From NCBI GenBank assembly GCA_037954235.1, contig JBBMOA010000010.1, positions 24,526,529 through 24,590,528 of the forward strand: a stretch of 64,000 nt of DNA, in the 5' to 3' direction. A program made the position numbers and the translations under genes. The notes beneath the pieces were generated by a model that worked only from the letters and a program-made list of their open reading frames with translations, was not told the DNA's origin and ran no database searches. How positions within the stretch are numbered: position 1 is the stretch's first letter; each line of letters opens with the position of its first letter. The stretch comes from Aulostomus chinensis. Lineage: Eukaryota > Chordata > Actinopteri > Syngnathiformes > Aulostomidae. Below, in pieces: positions 13,501 to 26,800 of this stretch.

Positions 13501-14898
13501 ACCCCTCCCTGCCATTCTGCTTTTTTAACCCCTCCCCCCCCAACTTGTTAACTAGTTTAACCACTTCATTCCGTTATGATCGTTATGATTGAACCACAAA
13601 GCTCTGAAATTTTCCGTGTATCTTGAAAAAAAAAAAAATTGTGTTGGGAGAAGGTGTCACTAGGGACCGGGCTCAGTAATGAGCAGGGAACGCTCTCAAG
13701 CTGGACTTAAAAAGCATGAAATTACTCTAAAGCCAATCACCACAAAACATTTACCTGGAAAATTGACAGCGGTTTAACTTTTTTCACTGGCTCTACCTCA
13801 TCTCTCCATCTACCTATATTCCTTATGACACAAAAAGGTTTTCCAATTAACATGCAAGACTTCCACAGCGTAATGTATGAGAGCACAGCACTGTCTAAAG
13901 TGAGGCCATTTGCTCAGAGAGCATAGCTTATCTAGTTAGAAGGCGGAACAGGGGACTCAGGAGAGAGGTGCTGTAGGTTAAAGGATGCATTAACGCAGCC
14001 CCAGACCTAATGAATGACTGGAATTACAATAAAGGTCTGTCTCTTCACTCTTTGTCCTTGGTCATTTTTTTTCTAATAGATTGTTGTTAACCGCTTGTTT
14101 CCTGCCTGTAAACGACTATCTCCATAAAATCGTAAAGTTTGATGTAAAATTTCCTTTTGGATGTTGTGTGTAATCAGTGTCACAACAGTAGTCAAAGTGG
14201 CACATTCGTCACGACTCTGCAGCATCGATGTCACGCGGCGTTCTTTCTTTAAGTGCAATGTTCTTCTACATGTTCGGGAGCCTGTTCTTCTCCTGTGTTA
14301 TTGTATTCATATTGATTTTAATTTTGTTCCCCTGACTCCAAATCAAGTTTCTCATCTGAAATAATGAAATGAACTGAAAAAAAAAGGAATTGATTAGTAC
14401 ATTGTCTTAATGACACAATACTATAATAATAATAATAATGTTGGAATCAGAATATTTAACTTATCCACCCGAATTTACTTTTGTAGTTATCCCCATGGAG
14501 CTTTGAATCACACTGGATTTCTTAATCGTGACATCGCCAAGTAGCAAGCCTTAACATTAGCCCTGTCAAAACTAATAATCTAATGAGTAGTGTAATGAAT
14601 TGCTGCTGTCAGGGATTAATAAGTGAAGCAATAATATTTATGTGAAGAGAGTAATCACACTACATAACCTCATACGCCACAAATTTATGAGACCCTGTGA
14701 GATGTGAGAGCCTCAAGTCTCCACCAGATGGCCCTGTTTCACAACAGTCTTCACCTGCTTCCCCTGATTTTGATTCATTCTCTGTCACCGGCTCTCACAC
14801 AGCAGAAAAGCAGAGGAGGGTACAAAGGTGTGTCTCATCCAGGAATAAATTCCCATGTTTGTGCAGTGTTTCTTTCTGTCTTATCTGCTGTGTGTCCC

Positions 14899-14940
<42 letters not shown>

Positions 14941-17761
14941 TCCTTTGTGTCTATAAAATCCTAATTGTTCACACCTGAGGTAGGATGCTGTTGTTTTTCT
15001 TTTTTCTTTTTTTTATTGTTACCTTGTACTCCTGGACCACCCCATTCTGCTCCTCCTCTGGAGGGGGTTGCCAGGAGACCACAATGGCAGTCCCATTGTC
15101 CCCGCTCTCCGTCACTGTAACCTCACGAGGAGGGGCACTGGGGGCTGGTGGTTGTAGACAAAAGATAAAAAAAAAACCACACACCTTCATATACGTGTTT
15201 TTGTGTGTTTTTTTTCCAGAACGACATGCAGTCTGCTCTCTTTACATTTAGCTGTAATAATGTGAATGTAATAATACTGAACCTGAGGTAAGAATGAAGG
15301 GCTAATGGTCAAAATAAGGATACTTTTATCCGAATCATAACTTTAGTCGCTTTTGTTTCTAAATAAGAAAAACATTGATGAAAACAGAAAAAGACTTTTA
15401 AGGGTGGGATGTGCACCCTAACCTTGGGGTGATTTAATTGGAAGAACTGAAAATGCAACAAAAAAGACATTTCAGAGTGTGAATGAGCGTTATGAAAATA
15501 GTCATTTTTCTTCTTATGCGACGATGAACATTATGTTTTGAGCCATGAAAACAATTATCGACAAAAGTGGGAACAAAGACGAATCCCACAGAAAAAAAAG
15601 AAGATCAAAACACCCCCACACATCCATCACACATACAGTTTCCAGCAAACACGCTGCCGTCACATTTCTCCTAACTGTTTACTACGGATTAAAATTTGCA
15701 GCTGGGTTTCAACCAAACCTCATGAGACTACCACAACCACACCCTATGAAAAATTAGTACAACAACACTCACATGCTGGAGTGTTGTATGGTTTTCCATA
15801 GGACCTTTTAAATAGCTGAACATCCACACTAGCATGCTTGAATATACAGTACCACATTTTAACATAACATAATCCTACCCTCGGCCTGGTGTGAACAGCT
15901 GTCGTATGCTCTCACACATGCAAGCTGTGCATATAAAACTGTGTAAACATGAAAACATGCGTGCACACATGCAAGCTCTAAAGCACACAGCCACATTCAT
16001 ACACATCCCCCCACCTTCCTCCTGCGTCTTGCCAATTTTGACATCACTGTCTGTTCCTTGGAATTCATTGAAAAAGGGGCGGACTTTGAATTCATATGTG
16101 ACTCCTTTCCGAAGCTGTGGCACCACTGTGCTGTCCTCCCCAGGGGTCCGAACTTCAAACACAGCCCATTCGCTTCTCTGCTGCCCCTCTGGTGAAGGCC
16201 TGTACATCACCTTGTAGCCCTGGATGTACTGCGACTGCTGCTCCACCTAGTGAAGTAACACAGGCAAAAAGATGGTGGCAGCTTGATTCAATTAGGTTCT
16301 TCATAGTAGACAGTGAAACAGTGGAAAATTATCCGCTAATGAAACAGATTGTAGCATCTCTGGACAGCCTGAATTTGTGCATCTGATACACCAGGTGCCG
16401 GGTCGAATGGTGTGCTAACTCATCACATCAACCACATTTACATCGTTCTTTTTGACTGACTGTCAATGCACCATTTGGAGCAGGAGCGATTTCTGCAAAC
16501 CGCAGTATGAGGTCATTGGCCATGAGGTTCCTCTAAGTCTGGAGTTGGTTAAATAGGGCTCAGGCTCCCAGAACAGCCTGTCTCATCCTGTCCTGCTCTC
16601 CAGTGAGCTGACTGGCTGCTGAAGTGGAGGAAGGGGAGGGAAGACCTTAACCAACATGTTGATTAAGGTTTGGTGTACCTTAATAAAGAGGATAAACATA
16701 TTCAGAGGGGATTTCTATGATTGATTAATATTGGGATAATTAATATCTCTACAGAAAGATTCAAATCTAACCAGATCCCCATGTGGATTGAAGGCAAGCA
16801 GCACAGGTTTTTTTTTTTTTTTTCAAATAGATTTTACGAAAGATTTATCCCTCCCCCATAAAATATGCTGCCAGCTCAGGTGGTCTTCATTAACTGGAAA
16901 CTGTGCAACCATTTACCACAACACAAAGGAAAATGTAAAACCAAGAAACTGCATATTGGGAAAAGATTTAACCCCACAAAACATGAAAACTGTGGCGCTT
17001 AACTACAATGTCAGTTTCCCCTCATGCCATGTGTTTTTTCCTGGAACATTCCAAGGAGACGGGGTAACTGGGCAATAATGTTTTAAATCAGCCTGGACAT
17101 GTCAGTATCCTTTTCATATTTCCCCAGTGCTGTTCATCACTTACCAGGACACCTCATAACACCTGGGACTAGAAAGGTGGCCTTGTGTCAGAAGGTAAAG
17201 CAGGTTGTGTGTGACCTCAGTAACAAGGTGCATTCTGCAGGTATATAACTGAGCAGCTGTAATCTTCAGATTTATTATGTCATAGTTGAGAAAAAAAAAA
17301 AGAGATTAACTAGCTTTAATACAGGTGGACTTCCTATTCAGCAAGCGGGCAAAAAAGAAAAAAAAGACCCCATTTTAAGCTGGCCTTCTTTCCTTCCCAC
17401 CTATCCGCTTTAACATCTGTAAGCCATTTCCACTTAAGAGCATGAGTTGGCCGGCTCTTCCTTCTCACTTGTATTATTTTAACAGCCGTCCACTGTTTTC
17501 GATCTAAGAGGGCACAGACTGGCACGCCCCGCACTGCTGGATGGTATTACATATCCTAATGCAGAAATCTGTGCTCTGTAATCCAGTTTAAGACCAGTTT
17601 GAGTGTGGATTTTTAGCGTTGGCCAGCCAGTCATGAATGACTGTAAGTAAACTTGGTCTGTGCCCTCTCTCTGTGGGGTGCTAGGACATTAGCACTTCAG
17701 CTCGGCTGAGTAGCCTGACAAATTGACCATAGACACACAACTAAGCTAACCTCGGAGATTT

Positions 17762-17853
<92 letters not shown>

Positions 17854-20800
17854 CTGTATATAGTATGTGTAATAATGATCCATTTGGGAAAGTGTAGCCA
17901 GCTTTCTCATAAGCAGCTTCAGTCATTGAAAACCAGGAATTCCTCATACTAACCGTCCACTGCACCCTGACGGAGGAGGAGGACAGAATGGTGGGATTGT
18001 GCAGGTGGATGACCACTTCTCCAAGCTCCCTCTGGATCTGACGATGGTCCACACCCTGACTGGTCGGGGGGATATCTGCACCCAGGTGCACAGAGACATT
18101 AATGATGGAGCCTTAAACTAGGGAGGAAAAAAAATAAAGATCCAGGTCTCACCTTGTGTCTTCACAGCATCAGTAATGGGACTGGGATCACTCAGTCCAT
18201 AGGCATTAGCTGCCCGCACCAAGAAGAGGTAGACTGCACTGGGCTTCAAGCCCTTCAGCACAAATGACTCTGTTTTCACATGCTCCGCCAGGGTCTGCCA
18301 GCTGCTCCCTGATGCATGACTGAGGACACACAGAGAAATTTACAGCTTAAAAAGATTTAATACAGCCCCACAATAATTGTTTATTATAGTAAAGCTGATT
18401 ACCTGAAGGCTTCTATTATATAGGAGGTGGGTGTGGCTCCGGCATTAAGGTTAGGCTTCCAGGAGATAGTGACAGAGGTCCGGGTAACATCAGTGACCTC
18501 AGGTTTGGAGGGAGCACTGGGGATCAGGTTTGGGTCAGTAGGTCTGTTTGGCTGGACTGGAATACCAAACTCTAAATACAGAACATGGGAAAAGAGAGAA
18601 ACAGGAGAAAATATTGTAAAGCAATGAACTCTACATACTACTGCTCTTGGACAACAACCTGAAGTTATAGCTTACCTTGAACCTCTAAATGGGCCTTCCA
18701 TGAGGCCTCACCGCTGGGTGTGGAGGCGATGCAAGTGTAGGTGCCAGAGTCACCAAGCTAAAGGAAGACAAGGGAATACGTCTGGTTGAATGGGAAAGAT
18801 ATGTGCATGAGCTATAGTTTTGTGAACTACATGAACAGGCCCCCCCCCCCAGCTCCCCCGCTTGTGAACGCTGTTCTTATTGACATTGTGACAGAGTCTA
18901 CAGCAAGCAGCTGTCATTGCCTGATAATCTCAATATCATCTCTTCCATAGCAGAAAGAGGGGGAAAGCAGCTGGAAAGGCCAAGTGGCAGACTATTCCTA
19001 GTCAAATGGAAAAGATTTTCACAGGATCATAGCCTAATTAGAGGGCCTTTTCTCTTTCTACTTTCCCCCTGAGTACCAAACACAGAAGTGGCTGAGGGCC
19101 AAACATTGAGGAGATGTAACAAGGGCTCAAGTTATATAGCAGAACAATAATTATTCATCCGATGTTAGACGTGCCTTTGCAGGGAAAAGTGTGGCATTCT
19201 GATATTTCAAAAGATACACAATGTACCAGCTAAACAGTTTAATCATAGAAAATTTGAAAGCTGCATTTGCATTAGACCAGCAGCAATTACATAAACAACG
19301 CTCCGTTCAAGTACATTATTTCATTATCCTCCAGATTTACCTGATATCTGTTGACACGTTTCTTATATATTCTGCTATCTAACAGGTGAAGAAACAACAG
19401 AAAACATATTTGCTGCGTTTTTAAAAATATGTCTGTGCTGTCAGCTGCATGCCCTGTTAATAGCTAAGACAAATGAATCTGTTTTGGTACAGCAGTGAAG
19501 CATAGTATGCTATCGGGCATGTGTCGAAAAAGGAGAAAACAAAGATAAATTGTCTATATAACTCACTGTGAACATGTCTTACCAATGACCCTCAGGGTGT
19601 GTATTTTTTTTTTGACAGGTAAGACAATGTATAAACTCTACATTAATAAAATAAATTACCTCACGCATCAAAAACACCTTCATTAAAACACTGTTGGCAA
19701 AGAATGACAACTTCATTAATGTAGCGTGCCTGTGGAGTCTACTGGGCCGGAGCAGGAGAGGCTGTGGTCTGGGGCGCATCCCCTCCTGCACGCTGGCCCT
19801 TTCACACTGCAATCTTGTAACCATAAGACACGCCAGCATTCATCAGCACGTCGCAAACTGATGTGAACTCTGACCCCGCGACGCCTCCATCTGCAAGACT
19901 CGTCAGCACCCCTGTGCCTCACCCTGTGTGTTGCACATCACACAGCTTGCCATCTCAGACACGCACATACACACACACATATGCTTGCTCACACATAAAA
20001 TTATGCTCAGAACCCACTGTGCTTGGCGACCGACAGGAACCACACACGTTTCGACTTCACAGTTACATTTCAAACCTGTGACAACTGACTGACAGTTTCC
20101 TGAGGCTGGTTGCTGGTAGGGAACACATATTATTTACTTACCAGCAGAGATTTGCACAGCACAGTATGGAACTTATATGAAGTTTACTGGAATTGATTTA
20201 GACTTGAAGGCAGTCTAATATATTTTTATATTATGATTATGATTATTGCACAAGTTGAGCTCATATAATTATAAATAAACTCCATATTCACATGATGTTA
20301 GCTGGTGCTGTGTTTAATTAAGCATGTTGTAAAAAGGCATTGTGCTGCAGGTGTCTTACCTTTGCATAGCGTATCTGCAGCGCACCTGTGTCCAGCTGTT
20401 TGACTCTAGAGTCATGAGTAGACACCAACACTCCATCCTTTCTCCAGAGGATGGTGGGGGTGGGATTCCCCGATGCAACACAGTTGAGGACCACCGTGCC
20501 ATCCACAGCTACTGTCTGGTTGGTCGGACCCTGCCGGACAACCGGTGGTGGGCGATCTGACACAACTGCAGGAGGAGGAAGTAGAGCGGGGAATTATGTG
20601 GATAAATGGAAGGAGGGAAAACCGTGTGTTCATGTGGTGAAGCAGGGACATGAGGAACAGAGGACCAAGACAATTATATCCAGCTTGTGTGAAGAAAGAC
20701 ACAAAAGGCGGAGAATTGTAAGAATGACAAACAGCATGTAGCAACATAAGCATGTGAAAGCTGCAAGGGTAGTGGGAAATGAATTAAATCCAATTGTAAG

Positions 20801-23800
20801 AACTGGAAGCAATTTTCTAATCATTCAGCAGCAGGAGTTGGACTTTGCCAAATAAAAACAGCATAATTAAAATGAAACAGCCTCAGATACTTCAGTCTTC
20901 TCCCTGCAGCTCTACCAAACCCTGGCTTTACGCATCTCAGCGCCAGCGGCCAACAATCCCCTGGCCCATCCCCCAGCCATAAAACACAAAACGAAGGGGG
21001 GGGACTTAAAAAACATCTAGCCAGAACAGACAATGTTATTAACGTGAGGACGTGTAAACTCCTCCTCCCTGCCTCCCAGTGTGTGAACCCTGCACACAAA
21101 AACACGCACACCAACAAAGAGAGAGAAAGTATGAGAGAGAGTGAAACACAGAAAGAAAACAGGAAGCAAGCAAGAGAGAATTTAAATGAATGAGTCTTTA
21201 ATTACATGCACCTGATAATTTTTTTTCCATTTTATCTCTTCTATTTGGGATTCTTGATATTTCTGCTATGGGCTCTCTGCCTCCCTCTGATTATGATTGT
21301 TATGATTATTATTATTCATAGCACTAATGATGACCACTGCTGTCAGTCCTACTGATTTACGAGCAAGTTGTATTCACTGAGCAGGAGCAATCAAATTAAT
21401 ACCTACACTTTTTAAATATTACCATGTGTGCAGAACCTCAAAAACATGCTGGGGTGTAATCTCACAGTGCTTTTGTCTTTGCTTTTGTGTCAAGGATGGT
21501 GCAATTACTAAAACACTGTCAGCATGACCCGCAATTACCAGATCTGCCTGCAGAGTGGTGGCGGCCTCAGAGCAGCCTGCTCACTTTAATAACTGTTATT
21601 ATTAACCAGAGAGCAAGACAGAATGAGGAAGAGAGAGTGCGCAGGAGAGACAGAGAGGGAGAGAGAGAAGGTGGAGATGAGGGATATCACAGTCCAGAAA
21701 TGAAGAAGTACATTTGGTAGATGAGGGGATGAATCTAGGTGTGTCATGGACAAAATAATAGCTGCCCAGATCTCTGTGGGAATGGTGGGAATGAAGCCAA
21801 GGTTAATCCGCCAGGCGACAGGGACTGGCTACCAAAGTAATTAGAGGACCCAATCCAGACCTCACCACACAGCCACAGTCTTCCAACGGTAGCCAGCCAT
21901 GGAATACTGAAAGGAGACATTAGCCAGTGAGAGGCCAGTGAAGCCAATACTGAGCCATGGTTTGGGTACACAGGCACCAGAGAGTCTCCACCTCTGACAA
22001 GAACACATAGAACAGGCCAGACCAAACCTCACAAACCTCAATTTGGATATTAATATGCTCTCTGGCAGACCACAGGATTTCAGTTGAACAGCATTATCCT
22101 GGTGAGTCAAAGATTATCTTAAATACCAATATTCATGTGCTCCTGTTTTCATTCAATGATCCTCAAATCCACTTTGAGGCTTCGCTGTATGCAGAAGCTG
22201 TGTTTAAAAAAGAATGGTTGCTCACCATCAGTGACTTCTAGTAGAGCCTTGGTGATGACACTGCCAGCGATGTTGAGGGCCTGGCAGCTGTAGTAGCCCA
22301 CGTCTGAACGCTCAGCATCAGTAATGGTCAGATCGCCAGTTTGGGATACAGAAAATCGACTGGACGGTTGAGGAGGTTGGTAGGAGAACAGCAGGTTCTG
22401 AAGGGATTCAAATAGTTCAACATTGCAATTTTAAAGCCATTAAAAAAAAAACAACCCATGCTATAATATTCTTGTAACATTTTTTTTCTGTGGAACAAAA
22501 ATTCCCTTTTTGAATGAAATTTTTCGTTACCTGGCTGCCTTCCCTCTGCCAGAAAATGGCCGGTTGAGGGTTACCGGTGGCCTCGCACTGGAAGGTGACG
22601 GTCCTGCCAACCCCGACCACCTGGTTCCTTGGTCTGACCACAAATGCGGGGGGCACTGGAGGGCAGGCGTGAGACAGGTTACCCGTTGAGTTAAAAAAAG
22701 AACATTACATTGTAGTTATCAACTATTAAATTAAGTTTATTCAAATGAGGGACAGAAAAATATGTAAATGCTTTGCATGGTGCGTGCACAGCAGATTAAA
22801 TATAACGCTGATACAATCCATGATGCTGGCATATTATAGATGTAATGAATAGAAGAAAAAAAACAAAGGTTACTCAGATGCTTCCTCATTTGCATGGGCA
22901 AGGGCATGGACCATTAAAATTAACATGGAAAGGGGGAATATATTTGAGCCCATCTGTCCCTGCTGACACCCTCCGATAAATGCAAACCTTAACCAGGAGG
23001 TAGTATCCATGCATCTTAATGACAAATTCAATCTTAGTATGGTGTCATAACCCAATGTCATCTATGCAGTGACACTCAACTTCTGTCTTCTAATAGGCCA
23101 TCAATGTGAGGAAACACACCCTAATGTATAAATCCAGATGCAGGCCAGTTAAAAGCTTCAATTGAAAGCACACTGGATATAAACTCAAAATATTATGCAC
23201 CTGCTAACATTTTAATCATAGTTACACAGCGGTTGTGTATTACAAAAGCAATCTGAGAGCTGTCACCTGAAATACAGGCATAATTTATCCATGAGTTTGA
23301 TGGGGTGCTTGGAAATGCATAGAGGGGCACAATAATAGAATTAAATGATGCAGCTTTACCTTGGACGCCCAAGCTGAGCATATTTTACCCATTAATGTCC
23401 TTTTGTCACTGTTGCCCGTGACAACAGAAACATGATTGCTGATTGGATGGTGGAGAGGTGATGGAAGGAGGATGGAGAGGGGGTTGTGACAGCTTCCTGT
23501 CTCTGTCAGGGCGGTGACAAGGTGACGGGTGACATTTCAACTTACCAGACACAACTAAAAAGGAAACAAAAACACAACAACAAGAACCCCCTGATGAATA
23601 AATAATAAATAACATGACATAATGAGGAGAGATAGGGAAAGTAACAATGTGATGTACATGGTTACAAATATTCTGGCATGGCGGAGTATGTCTTTGGTGT
23701 TCAGTGTGATTTGTTTCCCTCCCTGGCAGTGTGAGCGTGCAGTGGAGGGTGTGGCTGGTTCTGCACCTAGACATTTGCTTTTTCTGCTAAAATAAACACC

Positions 23801-26800
23801 ATGAAAACTGTTCTTTTTTTTTTGTCTTCGCCTCTGCATTTGGGATCCAAATGCAAAACCCGAACAAGACATATTCACGGTATTATTATTTAATGAATAA
23901 AACAAGTTATATTTCACCTCTGCACAAACTCGAGGGTGCATGAGATGCGTACTGCAAAGAACAATTACGATGAGTGATCGGGAATGCACTGAAAATGCTG
24001 CGAAACTAAAAATGCTCAGGAACATCTCATTCAACATTCCTTTTACAGTTTAAGACATGCACTAAGACAGGAAACATGTTGGATTATGTAAATTATAATG
24101 ATAAAAAGGCACACACAACATCATGAAACAAACAAGACATGTTTTATGTTTGGCAACATCATGCTTTGTTTATCCTTGTTTTTCCTCCCTTCCCAGGTGT
24201 TGTATGAAGGTGAATGTCTCCGCTCTCTTGATGAGGTTTAGCACACCCCAAGGTGCAGCTACATCACATTCCCTCAAACACAGTCATGCAAATGTAAGCC
24301 TGGTCCATAAAAACACAAGGTGAATGTTAACTGTCACTCTCTGGTCATAAATCTCCTCAAGCCAATCACTCACCTTATCTAATCTGTCTGCTTCAACGGC
24401 TCCCACGGAAACATAAACGCTGTCAGTCAGAGTAATGACCTCCCCCTGCCTCCTCCCACTATCTATCTCACGCCTTTAAAATGCAGATAAGATTTAGATC
24501 AAACACTCCCCCAAGAAGATGCTCACCCCGGTCCATATGCGAAAAGCTGGAGAATGAAACGATCATGGGAACATACACGCCCAGAGATACACAAAAACCC
24601 ACTACTGCACACATCTATTCATGTGTGTCTAAGCCTTTAATGAGGTAACTCTACCTTTCCAATGCTACTGTGATCACTGTTGTGGACCTGGAGGGAGAGG
24701 TGAGCCTTAAATCTGACCGGGGCTACTTTGTTGTGGGATTTCTGCAAGCTTACAGCACAAAAGTGAGTCTTTATCAATAAGCTGATCATAGAGGATGAGG
24801 AAAAAGCACAGAGCATATCAGCCAACACTCTCCACAGCTATCTTATTTCAAGAGCATCGCCCTCCATGTTTTCAGGGAAAACTCCTGGCCTCCGTGACCC
24901 TCACGCTCTATCATCAATAACCTGACCCAAAAGTTCTGCACGTTCCAATTGAAGTGTGAATCACAATCTACGCACACACATAAATCAAACACAGAACTAA
25001 TCTGCCACTGCAAACTGGTAAACCACAACTGGAGTGAAAGCTTGGTGCATTGAATAAATTAGCTAGTTAACCTAGGAGTTGTCAAAATGACAGAGCGGAA
25101 CGTGAAGACCTCCAATATGTCTGCAAATCTGAGATGCAAAGATGGACTGTAAAACATGTCTTTTCTCACACCACATGATGGAACTACAGCATTCCTGTGG
25201 AACAAATGCTGGGCTATCTAATTATTTATTTATTTATTCAGTTATCTCTTCATGCGCTGTGGCCTCCAGCCCAGTAGGAGGCGAGATACATATCAGAGAC
25301 CACAGCAGGGATATTAATAGGGTTTTGAGCAGTGCTGCTGCTGTGTCAAGAGAAGCAGAAGGACTGCATGCAGGGGATTTAGCATGATTAATAGTAGCTC
25401 CCACTGGGAGATCTGCAGCATGCTTTAAAGGTTCTGTCATGGACTCTGTATACTGTACATCGACTGACTTGGGGCCCTGACAACAACAAACAATAAGGGT
25501 CTATTTGACGTCAGGAATAAACATGTACATTGATAGAGAGGTAGAGAGCATCTGCTGATGTTCAGAAATGTCCGCAACGAAACAGATTTTAGCTTTTATC
25601 ATCACTTGAACAGCACGCGGACTGTTGACATGAAAGTTCCTCTCATTCATTCTCTTTTGGCACCAGTTCCAAGTCTCCTTTCAGACCCTTTACACGGGTT
25701 ATTAACAATTCTCCTCTTGGGTCTACCATTGCATTCAAAGCCTTTTCTCCACATAAATCATTAGAAATGCTGAGCTTAGCAAACTAGGAAAAATAAAGTG
25801 TTGATTTTTTTTTTATTCTGTCCAACTGTAAGGTTTAATTAACATAAGCATAATCTAACTGCACCAGACCCAGCTTCAAAATGCATCCGTTAGATTATTA
25901 AATCTTCGAAAAATACACACACTTGCACCCTACTCACTAGCTGCAGAGACCATCTCGCCTCTAATCGGTGACTTAGATGAATGATTTTTACGATGGAACT
26001 ATAAATAGATTTAGTGACTTAGCCAATCATACGCATTTCTGCAATCAATTAAGTTAATGTTTTGCTTGACATATTTATAAGTCCGGAGAAGGTGTTGGAG
26101 GCTGAAAAACACGTGTAAGAAAATAAGTCACTGAATTAGTTAGTTACAAGAGCGGAGCGCATTGAAAGAAAAACAGCCCAGGGCGCCACTTCTACACTGA
26201 CCGCATTGTTCACTGACAATCTGACCGTGGCGGGTGTTAAAATCCCCTCCAGTCCATACGGAGTTCCTCTGTGCAGCTCTCGACACTAGGCTTAGTTTGA
26301 AGGACAAATATTGCAAGACTTTTTACATTGCTGATGTCACTGTCACATTCAATAATGAGCAAATTGCATAATGTCACTGCAGGACTTTGCTTTAATATCT
26401 AACATTTAAAAAGATGATCCAATTGGATCCACTTTTTGCCCGAACTTAGGGTCAACGAATATTTACACAATTTCCGTTTTGGCTCTGAAAAATTACATTA
26501 TGCATTTTGTGGTCTAGCTCTCCCTGCCAGTAGCTTACTACGGCTAAAATATATTATTCAGCTGCTCAGTTGTTCTTATGCGGCTGCTCAGCAATTTTGC
26601 AATACTCTGACTGACTCTGATATAGAGTGACAGTGTTGCCCACTAAACCCACAGACTAAACTGCTACCCACCACATTACTGTTGTCTTCAATACTCCAGC
26701 AACATCTCACTACCTATACATCGTTTCTGCTCCTCTGGCCCATTTAGACCTACAATTACCCGTCTTTTCTTTCCTTTCCTATGTCCACATCTGTAATTAG

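Noticed and set aside
23555..24037. 160-codon minus-strand open frame with hydrophobic stretches
   Set aside because: Composition follows AT-rich intronic sequence, with no domain or conserved motif. It sits between Ig3 and Ig4 exons whose phases already join without it.
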